From NCBI GenBank assembly GCA_000708835.1, contig DF237012.1:62001-126000 (forward strand): DNA of 64,000 nt, given 5' to 3'. The stretch comes from Klebsormidium nitens. Lineage: Eukaryota; Streptophyta; Klebsormidiophyceae; Klebsormidiales; Klebsormidiaceae. The notes beneath the pieces are model-generated. The model searched no databases and was not told the DNA's origin. It was given only the letters and a program-made list of their open reading frames with translations. Below, piece by piece: positions 13,160 to 25,900 of this stretch (position 1 is its first letter; each line of letters opens with the position of its first letter). Made by a program: the position numbers and the translations under genes.

Positions 13160-13931
13160 GGTTCTTCGTTTGCATCCCTGCGCGTCCTACACCTCGCGCG
13201 TCCTACACCTCGTCATACACGATTTTACCTGGACCCGTCCCGGTTGCCATACCGCCAGCTGTCCCTTGCGCAAAACCGGCCCTGTGACACCTCCAAGCAT
13301 ACCAAGTCCTAGGCCCAAGGACCACCAGGCTACAGTTCCAGCAAACTTTTGCTACCCGAAATGAAAGAATCGGTGAGAGAAACCTTCGAAGCTTCATAAT
13401 GCCAGCACTCATCAACCTCAAAGCCGCCTTCTTTTGTGCTCAAATTTGCACGCATTTTTTTCACAGGAACTTTTGAACCAGGAAAGCGCGAAAGCGGTGC
13501 CTCGAAGAGGAATGTGAGAGGTGCGATCCCGTCGCGACCCGCGTCCTCTGCGGGTCCATGCGTGCCAAGGAAAGGCTATCATGAGCAATCTGCATGATGT
13601 TCTGGAGCATTTCCAATCGAGCATTGCGCGCCAAATTTGCCCATGGGCGCACATGTCATTATAATGTGTGACACTGACAGTCTGAGTGAGGGGGCGGCTC
13701 AGCTTTGGCGAAAGGACTTCATGACCTAGATCTGCTGATTCTCATAAGGGTCATGCGTCTTGAACCTTTTTAGGGTTTTGAGCTTTGCCTCCTCCTGTTC
13801 CTGCGGGCGGAGTGAAGGCACACCTGTACAACACGGAGAGTTGCAAGCAGTATCAGCTGGTCCCTGATTTGCGGAGGATGTTGGAAGTGAAGGGTAGAGC
13901 AACAATGTGAGGGCGAGAGAGGGAGGGCAGA
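13160..13931. promoter_or_regulatory. Divergent intergenic region between the BRCT gene and the DDT/PHD gene
   Basis: This 772-bp gap separates two head-to-head start codons and should hold both promoters and 5' UTRs. Short ORFs on both strands look like noise. A 10-bp direct repeat (GCGTCCTACA) occurs near 13184 and 13199. I see no clear TATA box that I would place. A shared promoter is an inference from the orientation only. Confidence 0.45.
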
Positions 13932-16900
13932 ATGCAGCCGACGGGCGTGGCCCTGGTCGGGCGGACCGTCGAGCAGCGCTCAAAGGAAGGCTCCACGCTC
14001 CAGGCTGGCCGTGTCGTTTCATTCAACCGGGCCAGGGGCAAGTACAAGGTGCGCTGGGAAGACAAGACAGAGGACAACTTTGCAGAGGATGAGCTTGCTT
14101 CAATCCTTGTAAACTGGCAGGAGGATCCATATAAGCCGGCTGATGGCGGTCCTAGAAGGAGGGGCAGACCTCGAAAGGCTGACGTTGTGTCACCGGAGGA
14201 GCCCCCGGAGCAACTAGTGGGGGGGCAAATTGAAGAAGCAGACGGCAAACCTGAGGGTTTAGGGCCGACATTGCTGAAGAGGGGGAGGCCAAAGGGGACT
14301 GGCAAGCTCCAGCGTCGGGCGGGGCCGTCAAAAACCCCCTCCACGGCACTAGAGCAGAGCGCCGGCGGCGGCGGTTCAGCGACTGGTCGAGTCGTGGTTG
14401 CAAGTTCAGAGGTGGGGCCAGACAAAAAAGGTGAAAGTGCAAGAAAGGACGGGGTCGAGGAGTCTGGCAAAATGACGTCAGTGTCTCCTGATCCTCACTT
14501 GAGAAGGTTGAGAGAAAGACCGGCGCGTGGCGCATTGGGGGTTGTTAGCCCCCCCCGAAAGGTCGCGATCTTGAGTCAGGGGCGAAGGGTGATCGAAGTT
14601 GATTCTGGCGGGGGGGAGGAAGAGTCGCCGGTGGGGAAGGGGAGGCGGCGTGTGCAGACAAACTACAAGTCGGGTGAGTGGCATCAAACAAGGTCTTACA
14701 CGGTCACAGAAGATTGTCATTGTTGTATGTTTACACCGATCGACTGTTGCTCCCCTGTTTCTTTCGCAAGCTTTGGGTTTCAGCTATTGTTGTTGTCTAA
14801 CGAGAAAAAGCTTAAGCATTTCTGTAGATGGAATTTGTTTGCAAGATCTAGAAGTAGGCAAGCCCTGGGAGAAGATTCTGGGGGCAAGTATTTTCGGCCA
14901 ACATAACGCACCTTTTTTCAGAGTGTGCAAAGCTCATATACCCCTGCTGCGTCGAAACGATACACCTGCAGCCAGCTACAAATTTGTGGCATCCGTCTAA
15001 CTTGATTTCGATAGTGTGTGCCCCAAACTGGCTCAAGTTGACCTACATAATCTAGAAATTGCAGGAGCAGTCTCACTTAGAGCACACATCAACGCATCAA
15101 ACCGCTTCCTTGACCACAGATGCGACACCCTCTCATACGTCGCGCGATAAGATCTTCCAAGAAATGAAGCGGCTTCGTAGGCCCTTCACTAACCCTTAAC
15201 TTATCGCAACAAGCTCTCATTAAATTTCAAGCATCAGGATGACTTTGACGTGCCCGAGCCCGTTGTTCTCCACTGACTGTCACGATCATCAACAACAAGA
15301 AAGGTTCATCCTTACTGCAGACAACGAAGACGAGGCAGCACCCCAGACCACTCCAGCCAAACGGTTCCCCACCCCAGCAAAGCACAAAGGCGGCCTCCTC
15401 GCCCTCCCGGCTTTCTCCTCACCCCCATCAAAAGCCACCGCCGCAAAGTCCTCCCCTGCTGACGTCACTCCACAAGTCACCATCCCTGCTGACCTTACCC
15501 CTGGCGCCACTACTCCCGCTGATGTCACCGTTGACACCATAACCCCTGCTGACATCGCTGCTGACGTCACTACTCCCGGCGCGGCCTCCCGCTTTCTCGC
15601 CAGCCGCGCCCGGTCCAAGCTGGCCCGCAGGGACGCCCGGCCCCTCCCGAAACCTCTCGCCCCTAGTTTCCCTGTTTCGGGGCCCGCCGCCCTGGACCTC
15701 CTCAGCACGTACGCCTTCCTCCGGAGCTTCAGCCAGGCGTTGTACCTGAGCCCGTTCACACTGGACGACTTCCTGGCGGCGCTGGGGTGTGAACGGGCGA
15801 ATTCGCTACTGGACGCGGTGCACCTGGTTCTGATGGGGGCGCTGCGGCCGCGCGTCGAGGAGTTACTGGCGAAGCAGGGGCCCTGGGAAGTCATGTTTCT
15901 GGGGTACGTAGTCCTGATTTGTTGGTTTGATGGCATTACAAGCTCCCCCGAGGCGTTGCCTTCATGGCAGAGCCTTTCATCGCAGAGGCATTTGTCCTTC
16001 GTCAGCCTTGCTGGAAGGGCCAGTTTTCAGTAGAAGAGGATAGACCACTTCGGGCAAACTTGTAAGAGCCCACGTGCAGGCTCGCCTGATGGCCTTTCGC
16101 ACCATCTTGAAAAGGATCTGACACACATAAGGCTCTGGAATCGGCACTGAAACTTCTGCGGGACTTACTCAATTTCTTTTCGTCACAATTTCCGGTTCGA
16201 AGCTTCTTACAGATCTGAAAGCGTCGAAAGTTCCTCGTGAGAGCATGCTTTCCAAACTGAATATCCGAGCGAAAGCCGAGGGTAAGATACTGACGCTTTT
16301 TAGAACATTTTGAACGTTTACATCTTTTGGCCTTGTACAGACGGGTCGACTGGGAGCATCTGGACGAGATCACGTGGCCCGAGTTCGTCCTCGCCTACCT
16401 CGCCGCGGCGGGTTTCTTTTCGTCCGCCCTCCACAAGAAAAGCTTTTCTCAAACCCTCTCCCGCCGCGAGTACTACGCGCTGCCTCCTGAAGCGAAACTC
16501 GAGGCGCTCTCCTTCCTCTGCGACGAGGCCCTGAACTCGGCGCGCATCCGCAAGGCCATCGCCGAGCGGGAGGGTCGCCAGAACGACGTCACCTTCAGGG
16601 TGACGTCAGCGACGCCAACAAGTTCAGGGGCGAAAGCGACCTCCCCCACGATAGAGAATGGTGTCACGGACAGCGGTAAGAAGGTGGCGGAGCCACGTGG
16701 CGCGAAAGGGTCAGGCGAGGACCCGGGAATGAAAACCCTTAAGGCGTCACCCGCAACCAGCTTGCGGCCTGCTAGAACGACCGGGCCCTTGACGAGGTTC
16801 GCGGGAAAAACCGGGGCGGGGGACGGAACGGCGGCACTGGGGGCCAGCCCGAACCAAGGTGAAGCGGCAGTGGTAACGTCTGGAGGGGCTGCTACTGTAC

Positions 16901-19900
16901 TAGCTGCCAAGCCGAGCGTCGAGTCTGCGGGACTCGAAGGTGGCTCTGAGGGGCCGGAGGAGGCGAGACGCGCCGGGGGCGTTGCGGACCCAGTTGCAGC
17001 GGAGAAGTCCAAAAGCGGGGAACAAAATGAAACGGCCAGAGACGTGGGAAACGGGGTAGCAGCGAACGGCGTTGAAAAGCTGAGGGACAGAACAAATGAG
17101 GACGGAGGAGCAGTCGCTTCTGGAGAAGGGCCGTCGGTGGATGGGGGGGCGGTTAGCAAGCCGGGCGGTGATGGCACTGCTGACGTGGCAGCTGGCTCGA
17201 CAAAGGGGGCGGATCCGAACGAAGCCCCCGAGAAAGAAAGTGCTTCAAAGGGGCCTATTGCTGTCGCAACGAACGGGGGTTTGGGTCAAGCGACGGCCAA
17301 AGCAGGCTTGCAAACCCACGGGCACGTGATTACATCTGCCGCTCTCCCCTCGACCGGCCAGCTGCTCCTAACCCCCCTGCCCAAGCCGCCGGCTGCCGAC
17401 GGCGCCCTTTCCAAACCAGCTCTTTCGACCCCAACGACATTCTCCTTCCTCAAACCCTCCCCAATCCCCGCAGTCACGCTCAAACCCCAAACCCCCGCAA
17501 ACCCTGCTCGAACCCTCCCAAACCCGTCCCAAACCCTGCCCAAACCCCAAACGCAACCCAAACCCCGAGAAGACGACTCTGACGACGCAAACCTGGACGA
17601 GTGCGTGCTCTGCGGGATGGAAGGGAATCTTTTGTGCTGCGACGGCTGCCCTGCGGCGTACCACGCCCGGTGTATCGGGCTGGGGAAAGCGCAGCTCGCG
17701 GAGGGCGAGTGGTTTTGCCCCGAGTGCCGGGTGACAGGTGTCAACCGCAGGGAGCCTGCGCTGCTCGGGGTGCGCGTTGAGCCCCTCGGGACGGACCCCC
17801 AGGGGCGGGCGTACTGGTTCGCGTTCGGAAGCGTGCTGATGTGAGTGATGACAAAAGTAGTTTGCTTTTTCTTTCTTTTGCCCCATCGATAGCTTGGAGA
17901 TTGCCAGGATAAGGAACCCAAAGAGATCAGCGAACAATCAAACGATTCGAGGGACACAAAAAGTCGTTCGTTCGTTCGTTTTCGAATGGTGGACTGGTTA
18001 CAATGTTTGAAGTTGGAATTCCGTTCACGTCATTCACCGTTCGAATGAAATAAAGGTAGCCTCTGTCCTGATTTGCCAGCTTTGGAGATGAGCTGTGTTT
18101 ACAACGGCGTCAAATCTCGTGGGACCAGCTTCTAGGCTGTGTAAGAGTTGCACTTCGCATTCTTGCATGCACCAGTCCGCGCTTCCGCAAAGATATCTCA
18201 TCGACAACGGGAAGCGCTTTCCACCACCTTCCACTTCGCCGATCAATTGCCGCACGTATTGATGCGGTTGTTTCTGCTGATTGTCTTCGCAATACCATGA
18301 GGTTCTTCAATACTCCAGTGCCGCCAGTCCCTTGACCGTCACCTATCCCCCTGAATCTCAATCCAGATTTCTCTTTCCCAGTTTGGACGTCACTCCCGAC
18401 GGCCCCGCCGTCATCCCCCACCACTACGGCTCGGCCGACCTGCACCTAATCGCATCTTTTCTAAGCGAGGGAGGGCGCGCATATTCTCGGTTACACAGCG
18501 CCCTGCTCGCGCGCGTCCAAGAAGCGGGCCTCGAGGCCCTGCTGGAGCCCCCACCGCCGCCCCAGGCAGAGACGGCGCCCCTTGCGGGGGTTGCGGCGAA
18601 GGCTGACAAGGCCTCGCCGCTGCCGGAAGCGATTCCTGCAACGAAGAAAGACAGCGGGGATGCGAAGATGGTCGAGCAAGGGGCGGCTGCGCGGGCAGAA
18701 ACGACTCCCGTAACTTCGTCAGGGATCGAAGATACAGCTGACGTTGCCATGACGTCAGCAGAGGCGCAGGCTGGGGTGGGGACCGGGCCAGAGGCCAAGC
18801 CGGTCCCGAAACCCGCTCAGAATCCGTCGATTATTGCTGCAAGCCCGAGCCCGCAGTCACTCGCTGCTCCCGTTCTTGGAAACCTTCCAGCAAACCCTCT
18901 TGCAAACCCCTCCGTAAACCCTCCTGCGGACCCTCCTGTGAAGGCAATTGCAGCCCCTGGCGTGAGCCCTCCTAGGGACCCTGCCACAAACCCTGCGGTA
19001 AAGCCTCCGCCGAACCCTTCCGCAAACCCTCCGGCAAACCCTTCCGCAAACCCTCCGGCAAACCCTCCTGCAAACCTTCAGGCAAACTCTTTTGCGAACC
19101 CTCCTGCAAAACCTCCGCCGAACCCTCCTGCCAACCCGTTCACAGAGCCGGTACTCGAACCTGGTCCCAGCAGCCAGTCGAATTCCCTCTCCAAGCCGAT
19201 TGCTGGTGCAAACGGCACAGACGTGGCACTATTTCCCGCGGAAACGCAAGAAGGCGGTGCATCGGAGGGACTGTCTGTAAAGGCGTCCAATAGTGCTGTC
19301 GACGAAAGGGGCGTCGGGAAGCCGGGTCCAGCGGAAGGGAGTGGTGCTGTACCCATCGCTGCGGCTTCAGAGGCGGGGCAAGGAGCGGGAAATGGGCGGA
19401 AAAAGGCCCCGGATCCGGTGCCTGGTGGAGTTCTGGACGTACGAACCCCGTCCGAGAATGAGAGTGGACCGAAAAGCAGTCCGGCGGCTCTGGGGTCACC
19501 GAGCGTAAGTGACGGTCTGCAGGGGCGAGAGGACGGCAAAGCTGAAGCAGGGGGGAGCCATGGGGAGCAAGCGGCCAAAGAGCGCCCTGATATAGCGATT
19601 GGCTCTGAAGAGAAGGCCGAGAACGGTTATGGCGTACTTTCGGCATCAGCAAATGCAGTTTCGGTAACGTCCCCGGTGATTGGAGCGGGAGGGGGGGCAA
19701 TAGAAGGAGAGCCGGCAGCCAAAGGGTCCGCGGCGCGGATTGAGGCTTTCAAGGAGGGTGAAGGGCCGAGTGGCGTTGTCCAGAGGGGAGGGTCTGAGGG
19801 TGTGGCCAGAACGTCGGAGGCAGCGGAGAGCGACGTGGCAGCCGGGAAGGGAGAGGATACTCCGGTGAAAAGCGCCAAAGGGCCCGGGGCAGCGGAATCC

Positions 19901-22900
19901 GCAGGTGCGCCTGCAGGTGAAGTGTCCCAGGCCCAAGGTCTACCGGCATCGAGCACCCAGGTCCCGCGGCCCCCCGCGGACGGGCGAGGAGGCCTTTCGG
20001 AAGTCCCCGCCAGCAAGCCTCTTCCGTCGGACAAAGCCATTGACGCAGCAGTCCAGGGGGGCCGCCGCTAGCGGAGGTTGGGGCGGAGAAGCCGGAAGAG
20101 GGGTCTGTGGCTGAGGTGGCGGCCGCTCCTGAACAGCCGGGGGAACAGAATGGCCTGCTTGGCGGTTCCCCCGGGGGGGGGGCAGGGCAGCTTCTAACCA
20201 GGTTGCGGCTGAAGGGTTAGGGCTGGCGGGTTCCGGAGAGGGGCCTGCGGTTCCTAACCAGTTCGCAACAAGGGGTTCGGAAAGGTTGGAAGTGGCAAAA
20301 AACGGAGGTGGGTCTGCGGTAACCCAATTGGCAGCAGGGGATTTGGCGGGCTTAGGGCTGGCCGGGTTAGGGCTGACAGGCCCTGGAAACGGCTCTGTGG
20401 GTCCCAGAGGTTTGGAGGGGTTTGCACCGGCGGGGGCATTGGAGACTGAGCCGTTAACGTGTGATGAGCCCCCCCTGTTCGAGTTCGATAACATCGAAGA
20501 TCTGGTCGAGAAGCTGGCTCGGGAACAAGGATACCTGGTGGATACAGGGCCCGCGGATTTGCCCCCCGCTGTGGCTGGCGCGGGAGGCCCTGTACGGACG
20601 GACGCCGCAAACGGGCCGGCTAGGCAGGAGGCATCGGATCGGGCGCCTCAACAGATCGGAATCGAGTCGATAGCGCCGACTGGAGGCCTTGTTGGGGTCA
20701 GCAATGGGGCGCCGGCCTTTGCTCCGCTGTCCGCGGGTGGAGTGGCAAGGCCGGAGCAAGGCCCTAGCAAGCGGCAGAAGCTCGACGATCCTCTTCCGGT
20801 CGGGGCCGGTGTGCCCGGGCTGCAAAAGCCTCCCTCGCTACCTGCCACCACGCTTGCCCCTCCACATTCCCAACCCTTTATCCCCCAAAACAACACCCTC
20901 CGACCAGCATTGCAGTCTCAGCAACACCAAATCCCCCCGCAAAACCCTATGTCGGCACCCGCTCCGGCTCAGGGGGTTCCTTTCGCTAGCCCCAACCACC
21001 CCCCGGCGCCGCAAACTCTCTCCGTCCGGTCCCCCGTTCCGGGCCAACAACTAGGAGCGGGCAACAACTCTATTTCCAGCCAGCCCGTGCTGACGTCAGC
21101 AGGGCACGCCCCTGCCCCGAGGCCCCCGCCTCCAAAGCTCAGGTGGCCATTCGATGACGTCAGTCACCCCCCAGCCAGGCCGACGCCCCCTCCCGGCACG
21201 CCACAGACTCCCGCCATAGCAAAAGGCCCTGTCAGCACCCCAGCTCAACGACCTCCGACTGGAACGCCCCCGTCGGGAACGTCAACGGCGGTCCAAACGG
21301 GGCCCGTCTCCAAAGGCCTTGTTTTGACGAAGGGGAGGCAGGCTCAGCTTGCAAAGGCGGGTACGAGCGGCTCGGTGGCGGCGACTACGGGGCCTTCTAG
21401 TGCATCGATAATCATCAAAAGGCCGCTGAAGCCGTTTGAGAGGTACGAGAATCGGTATGCGGACGGGGCGGTTGCAGCAGAGGCGGCGGCGAGACTGACG
21501 GCGGGGGAGAAGGAGTCCGCTTCCCAGGCTTCGAGTAAGCACTCTTCTCTTACTCAAGTATCTGCCAATTCAAAGATTGCCTTTTTTTTGCTGAGAGACC
21601 ATCCGCGATAGCGTTTGGCAGGACGTGTCGCCAGAAGGTGTCTCTGACAAAACATTTCTGCTCTGACTGGTCGCGTCAGATGTCCGATCGGCGAGCGCTT
21701 CTTGCGATCTGACACGACTATTCGAGCTCGAATCTGATTGGATTGAAACCAAGCCTTGAGTTCTAAGTTGCATCTAAGTCGCCGTCTAACCAAGAATTTG
21801 GTTCTCTTATGGGTCTTTTAACTGAGAACCACGAACAGCCGCATCAACTTCAAGACTCAAGGACCTGAAAGTTTAGAGCTTTCCTTCGCCAGCATACCTG
21901 CGGAAGCATCATCGTCGCTCCCCTCTCTGCTGTGCAGCCAAAGAGAGCGCAGAGAACGAGGCCTCTTCAACATCGTGTTTTCGACCACGGAACAGCTATT
22001 GATCATCTTTGAGGTATAAAAATCAACCATTGAGTTTCGGGACTAAGCGGGCCCCTCGTCCACTTTCGCAACTAAGAAGAAGGGCGCAGGCTTCTGCCGA
22101 TCGGAGCAAAGTGTCCTGCAACACGTGCCTTCCCGCAAACCATCAGAGCGAAGACTTTGTAGATTCTACTATCCTCTGGGTCTTGTTGCAGCCAAAAAGA
22201 AGTGCGCCAAAGCCGCGGCGGAGCAGTGCAAAGTATCCCGCGAGACGTAGGTCCTTACTAACCCTCAAAATGGAAGTGAAGAAGTTTGCTTAAACACAAT
22301 TCAACCCATTTTTCGGTCTGCTGTGCAGCCAAGAAGAAGGGCGCCAAGGCTGCGGCAGAACAGAGCAAAGTGTTCCGGGAGGTGCTGAAGCGCTTTCACT
22401 GGCGCGGCCGCCCCTTCGGCCAGGATCGTTGCGGGTGGTGCCATAACTGCCTCACTACAGCGCAGCGCAAGGGCTGCCTCATGACGCTGACGGGGGAGAA
22501 GGTTGCGCGCGGGGCGCCGCTCCTGCAAGGTACGACAGCGAAAGATTCTTGGTGTTTTGAAGAGAATTGTTTTTCTTTCTGGCAAGCTTGCAATATCTTG
22601 TGCAGTGGGCAGTAGCAATGACAAACAAAGACGACGGGTGGATTGTTGTGTTTAATCTATCAGAGTGATAAGGTCGTGGGCCCATGCGAGAGTTTGACGT
22701 TTTTACATTGAACCTTTTGAAGTGGGACACGCTTTGGTCATCCGGACTGGCCAGACGAGCAACGTTCTTTTCGTGGATCAAAATGAGTTCGGGCATCCGA
22801 TTTGCTCCGGCTTTATTTTCCGAGTTTACCTTTGCCTGTATGGGTCCATCTTCCTTTCGAGCTCCTGTGGTGGTCAGGTTTCGCACGTCTTTGTCTGCTC

Positions 22901-25900
22901 GTATGGCTCTGCCAAATCAGCAAACAGTCCAGGCTTGTTCAACAGAAATGAAACATAGAAAAGATTTACAAGAAGCAACTCCCTGGGAGCACGGGTTCCG
23001 AATTCCTTCGACAATCTCAAAAACCTCTACAAAACCGGGAGGTATTGTTGACCATTCAGAAGTCTTTGCAGGCCCAGCCCGGCCGGGCGTTTCCCCGCAC
23101 CTCGCCCGCGTCATCAACTACGTCCTCCACATGGAGCGGACGGTCCGCGGCCTTCTGGGCGGGCCCTGGGACGGCCTCCGCTTTTCGGACAAGTGGCGGG
23201 CGTCCGTGGAAGGTTCACGGACTGTACGAGATCTGAAGCAACCGCTCATGGAGGTACGGTGTTACACTGGACGGGTCAACATTGCTACAAAATTCCCTTC
23301 GTATGTTTCTTTACGCCTAATAGGTGTTTATTCTACTATCTGAGAGTTCCTCATTTCGCTCTGCCTCTCAGCCGCAACTACAACGCTGTCAAACTGACAG
23401 CTCTGCGAACGTCCTATCGTGACGAAGTGAGAGTCACTTTTCATTCAATGTCAGTTCTTAACGCCGACGAATGTCTCTTGACGACCTCGACTTTGCACGG
23501 CGTTGTCCACAGGCGCAAAAAAATTGGCATCTTGCCAATGGATAGGATGCGCACGTCCGAGCTCCCTTTGGTGAAACTTCCCTACAGTGGTTTTCGATCC
23601 GGAAACTACACTCTCAAATTACTCTTACCAGCCCTTAACCACTCTGCAGTTGGAGCGCTCCCTCCGCCCGATTGCCCGCACCACTGATTGGCGACACGAG
23701 CTGGAGCTCGGCCCCCAACCGGTCGCCCACCACTCCGCCCAAAACCTCAAAACCCTACCCTCTTCGGACGCGTCATCCGCCGTCCAAAACCTGTCCAAAT
23801 CTTCCAAACCACGCCGCAAGGGCCAGAGCGCAACCCGCATCGATTCGGGGGGGTTCCGGAGAGAGGGCGTTCAGTGGTACCGGGGGGGGTGGCTGGTGAA
23901 AAGGGTGGCGGACTGGGAGAGACTGCCCCGGGGGGTACTCCGCAGGGCTGCAAAGAGGGGGGGTTTTGTGAAAATGGAGGGGCTGACGTATGCGGAAGAG
24001 GAGGCGCTGCCGCAGCGGACGGTGGCGGCAGCGTGGAGAACTAGAGTGGGGGATGCGAGGACTTTGGCCGACCTGGCGCTGCAGGTGGGTTCGTAATGCA
24101 CATGTGTCAGATTTGGGTTTAATCTGCTCCACTTGGTGCGCAGTCGAACGGTCCAAAGATGCGTTTCGGGAAACAACGGTCAGATAGCGTAAATATTGGA
24201 ATGGAGGTTTGCGCCACGCTATCAAGCTGACGCAAGTTGCGTAAAGGAACTGATCAGACGGGCCCTTCGGTGATTTGGACATGTTTCTAGCAAAAGCTTT
24301 GAATGCTTGTCCGGTTGAGAGTTTCAGCGGCTTGGGCGCAGGTGAATGAAAAGGGGATTTACACATGAGTAGCTGACGGTCCCAGGGTTCTGAGAGTAAC
24401 ATTCGCAGGCAGCTGGTGGATTTGCCTCTTGTCCTAATAGTACGCTTCTTGTGGTTGGCCGAAAGAAGCGCAAGGGCTCTAAGGTTCTTAGGGGTCTTCC
24501 ACTTGCAGAGGTGCGTAGAAGCGAAGGCAGAGCGCGTGTCAACAGCAGCCAGTAACAGGGCACCGTTGCAAGCCTTCTCCAGATTTTATTTGTAAAGTGA
24601 TATTTTTGCACAACTCTCACTCGAAGATGTGGTTTCGTTTCTTGATGTGACAGGTTCGAGAGCTCGACGAGACGATCAAATGGGCCGACCTCAAACGGCC
24701 CGTCCAAGGCCCCGGCTCCAGCGCGATTCCGGACGCTGGCACCGTCCTAGCCGTCACGGACAAGCGTACGGACGGCTGCGGGGCGGTTGAGTACCTGGTG
24801 CGAATAGCCACCGGGGTGGACCGGTCTGTCAGCGAGCCGACTGCCCAGGGGCCGATTCACACCGACGGCAAGAAGGGGAAGAAGCGGGCGGTGGATTTCA
24901 CGGCCAGCTGGCGGGCGGAGGCGGCGGTGCCGCTGTTTGCGGTCGAGCAGTATGAGGAGAAGGCGAGGCGGTGAGGTTCTGCGCTCTTTGTTGAGCCCGT
25001 TCTTTTATTATCGAAGAAACCGGTCACCAGACCTCCTCTTGCCGCTCCTGAAGCACAATTCGCCATAGTGCTACCGTCGAATATTTCTCAACGCAAAAGT
25101 ACTGACACCCGTGATTTGATTACCGAGGCAGTTTTCAATTGATAGAGATTGTTGTCTCGCATGATTGCTTCTCAAAGCACCTCCATAAAAGCTCGTTCAT
25201 TAGCTTATCCGTTTCGATCACCCTTTCACTGCTGGCCTGGTTGTTCGACAAATTGGAGCTTACTTTCTTAGTGGACAATCTGCAAAGTTCGACGACTCGA
25301 GGATTGTTCGTCCATCCATTCGTCCTGTTCTTTTGGTACTCAGCTTCCTGAGCCACAAACTGGAAAGCCCTTGCTTCCTTTCCAGGGACAAGGAACGTGC
25401 TGCGATGGCTCCTCCTCCAAAACCCCGCCCCACTCCCCCACTCAGCGCCCCCCCTCTTCGCCCCACTGGTCCCCGACACGGTTATCCTAACCAGTTTTAC
25501 AACCCGGTCGCCCCCCGGCCGAGTCCCCCGGTCACAACCTGGGTGCCCGCTCAACACGTGTACGTGCAAAGCCCACTGTTTGGTAACCCTAACCCCTGGC
25601 AGGGTGCCCCTAATCCCGCAACGTACCAAACCCCAGGGGCGTACCAGTGGGTGGCCCAGGACGGGAAAAGGCCAAAGCAGGCGGTCAAGAGGAAGGGTCA
25701 GCTTAACCCGGGCCAGCAACCGAGCTATCCCCAACCGCCCACCGATTTGATGCCGCCCCCGCAGCACTACACTGCCCAAAATTTAACCCCGGTATTGAAC
25801 CCCGGGCTTAACCAGGGCTTAACTCAATGCTTAACCCCACCCTTCCAAGCAGCGCCGGCGCCTGCGGGGCCGCTCGGGCAGTACTACTACCAGGGGGTTC

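Noticed and set aside
20072-20200. Intron explaining the frame changes in exon 4
   Set aside because: The segment is as GC-rich as the exon and codes for sequence like its flanks, and the in-frame stop at 20069 leaves only weak donors; single-base indels in G runs are simpler.
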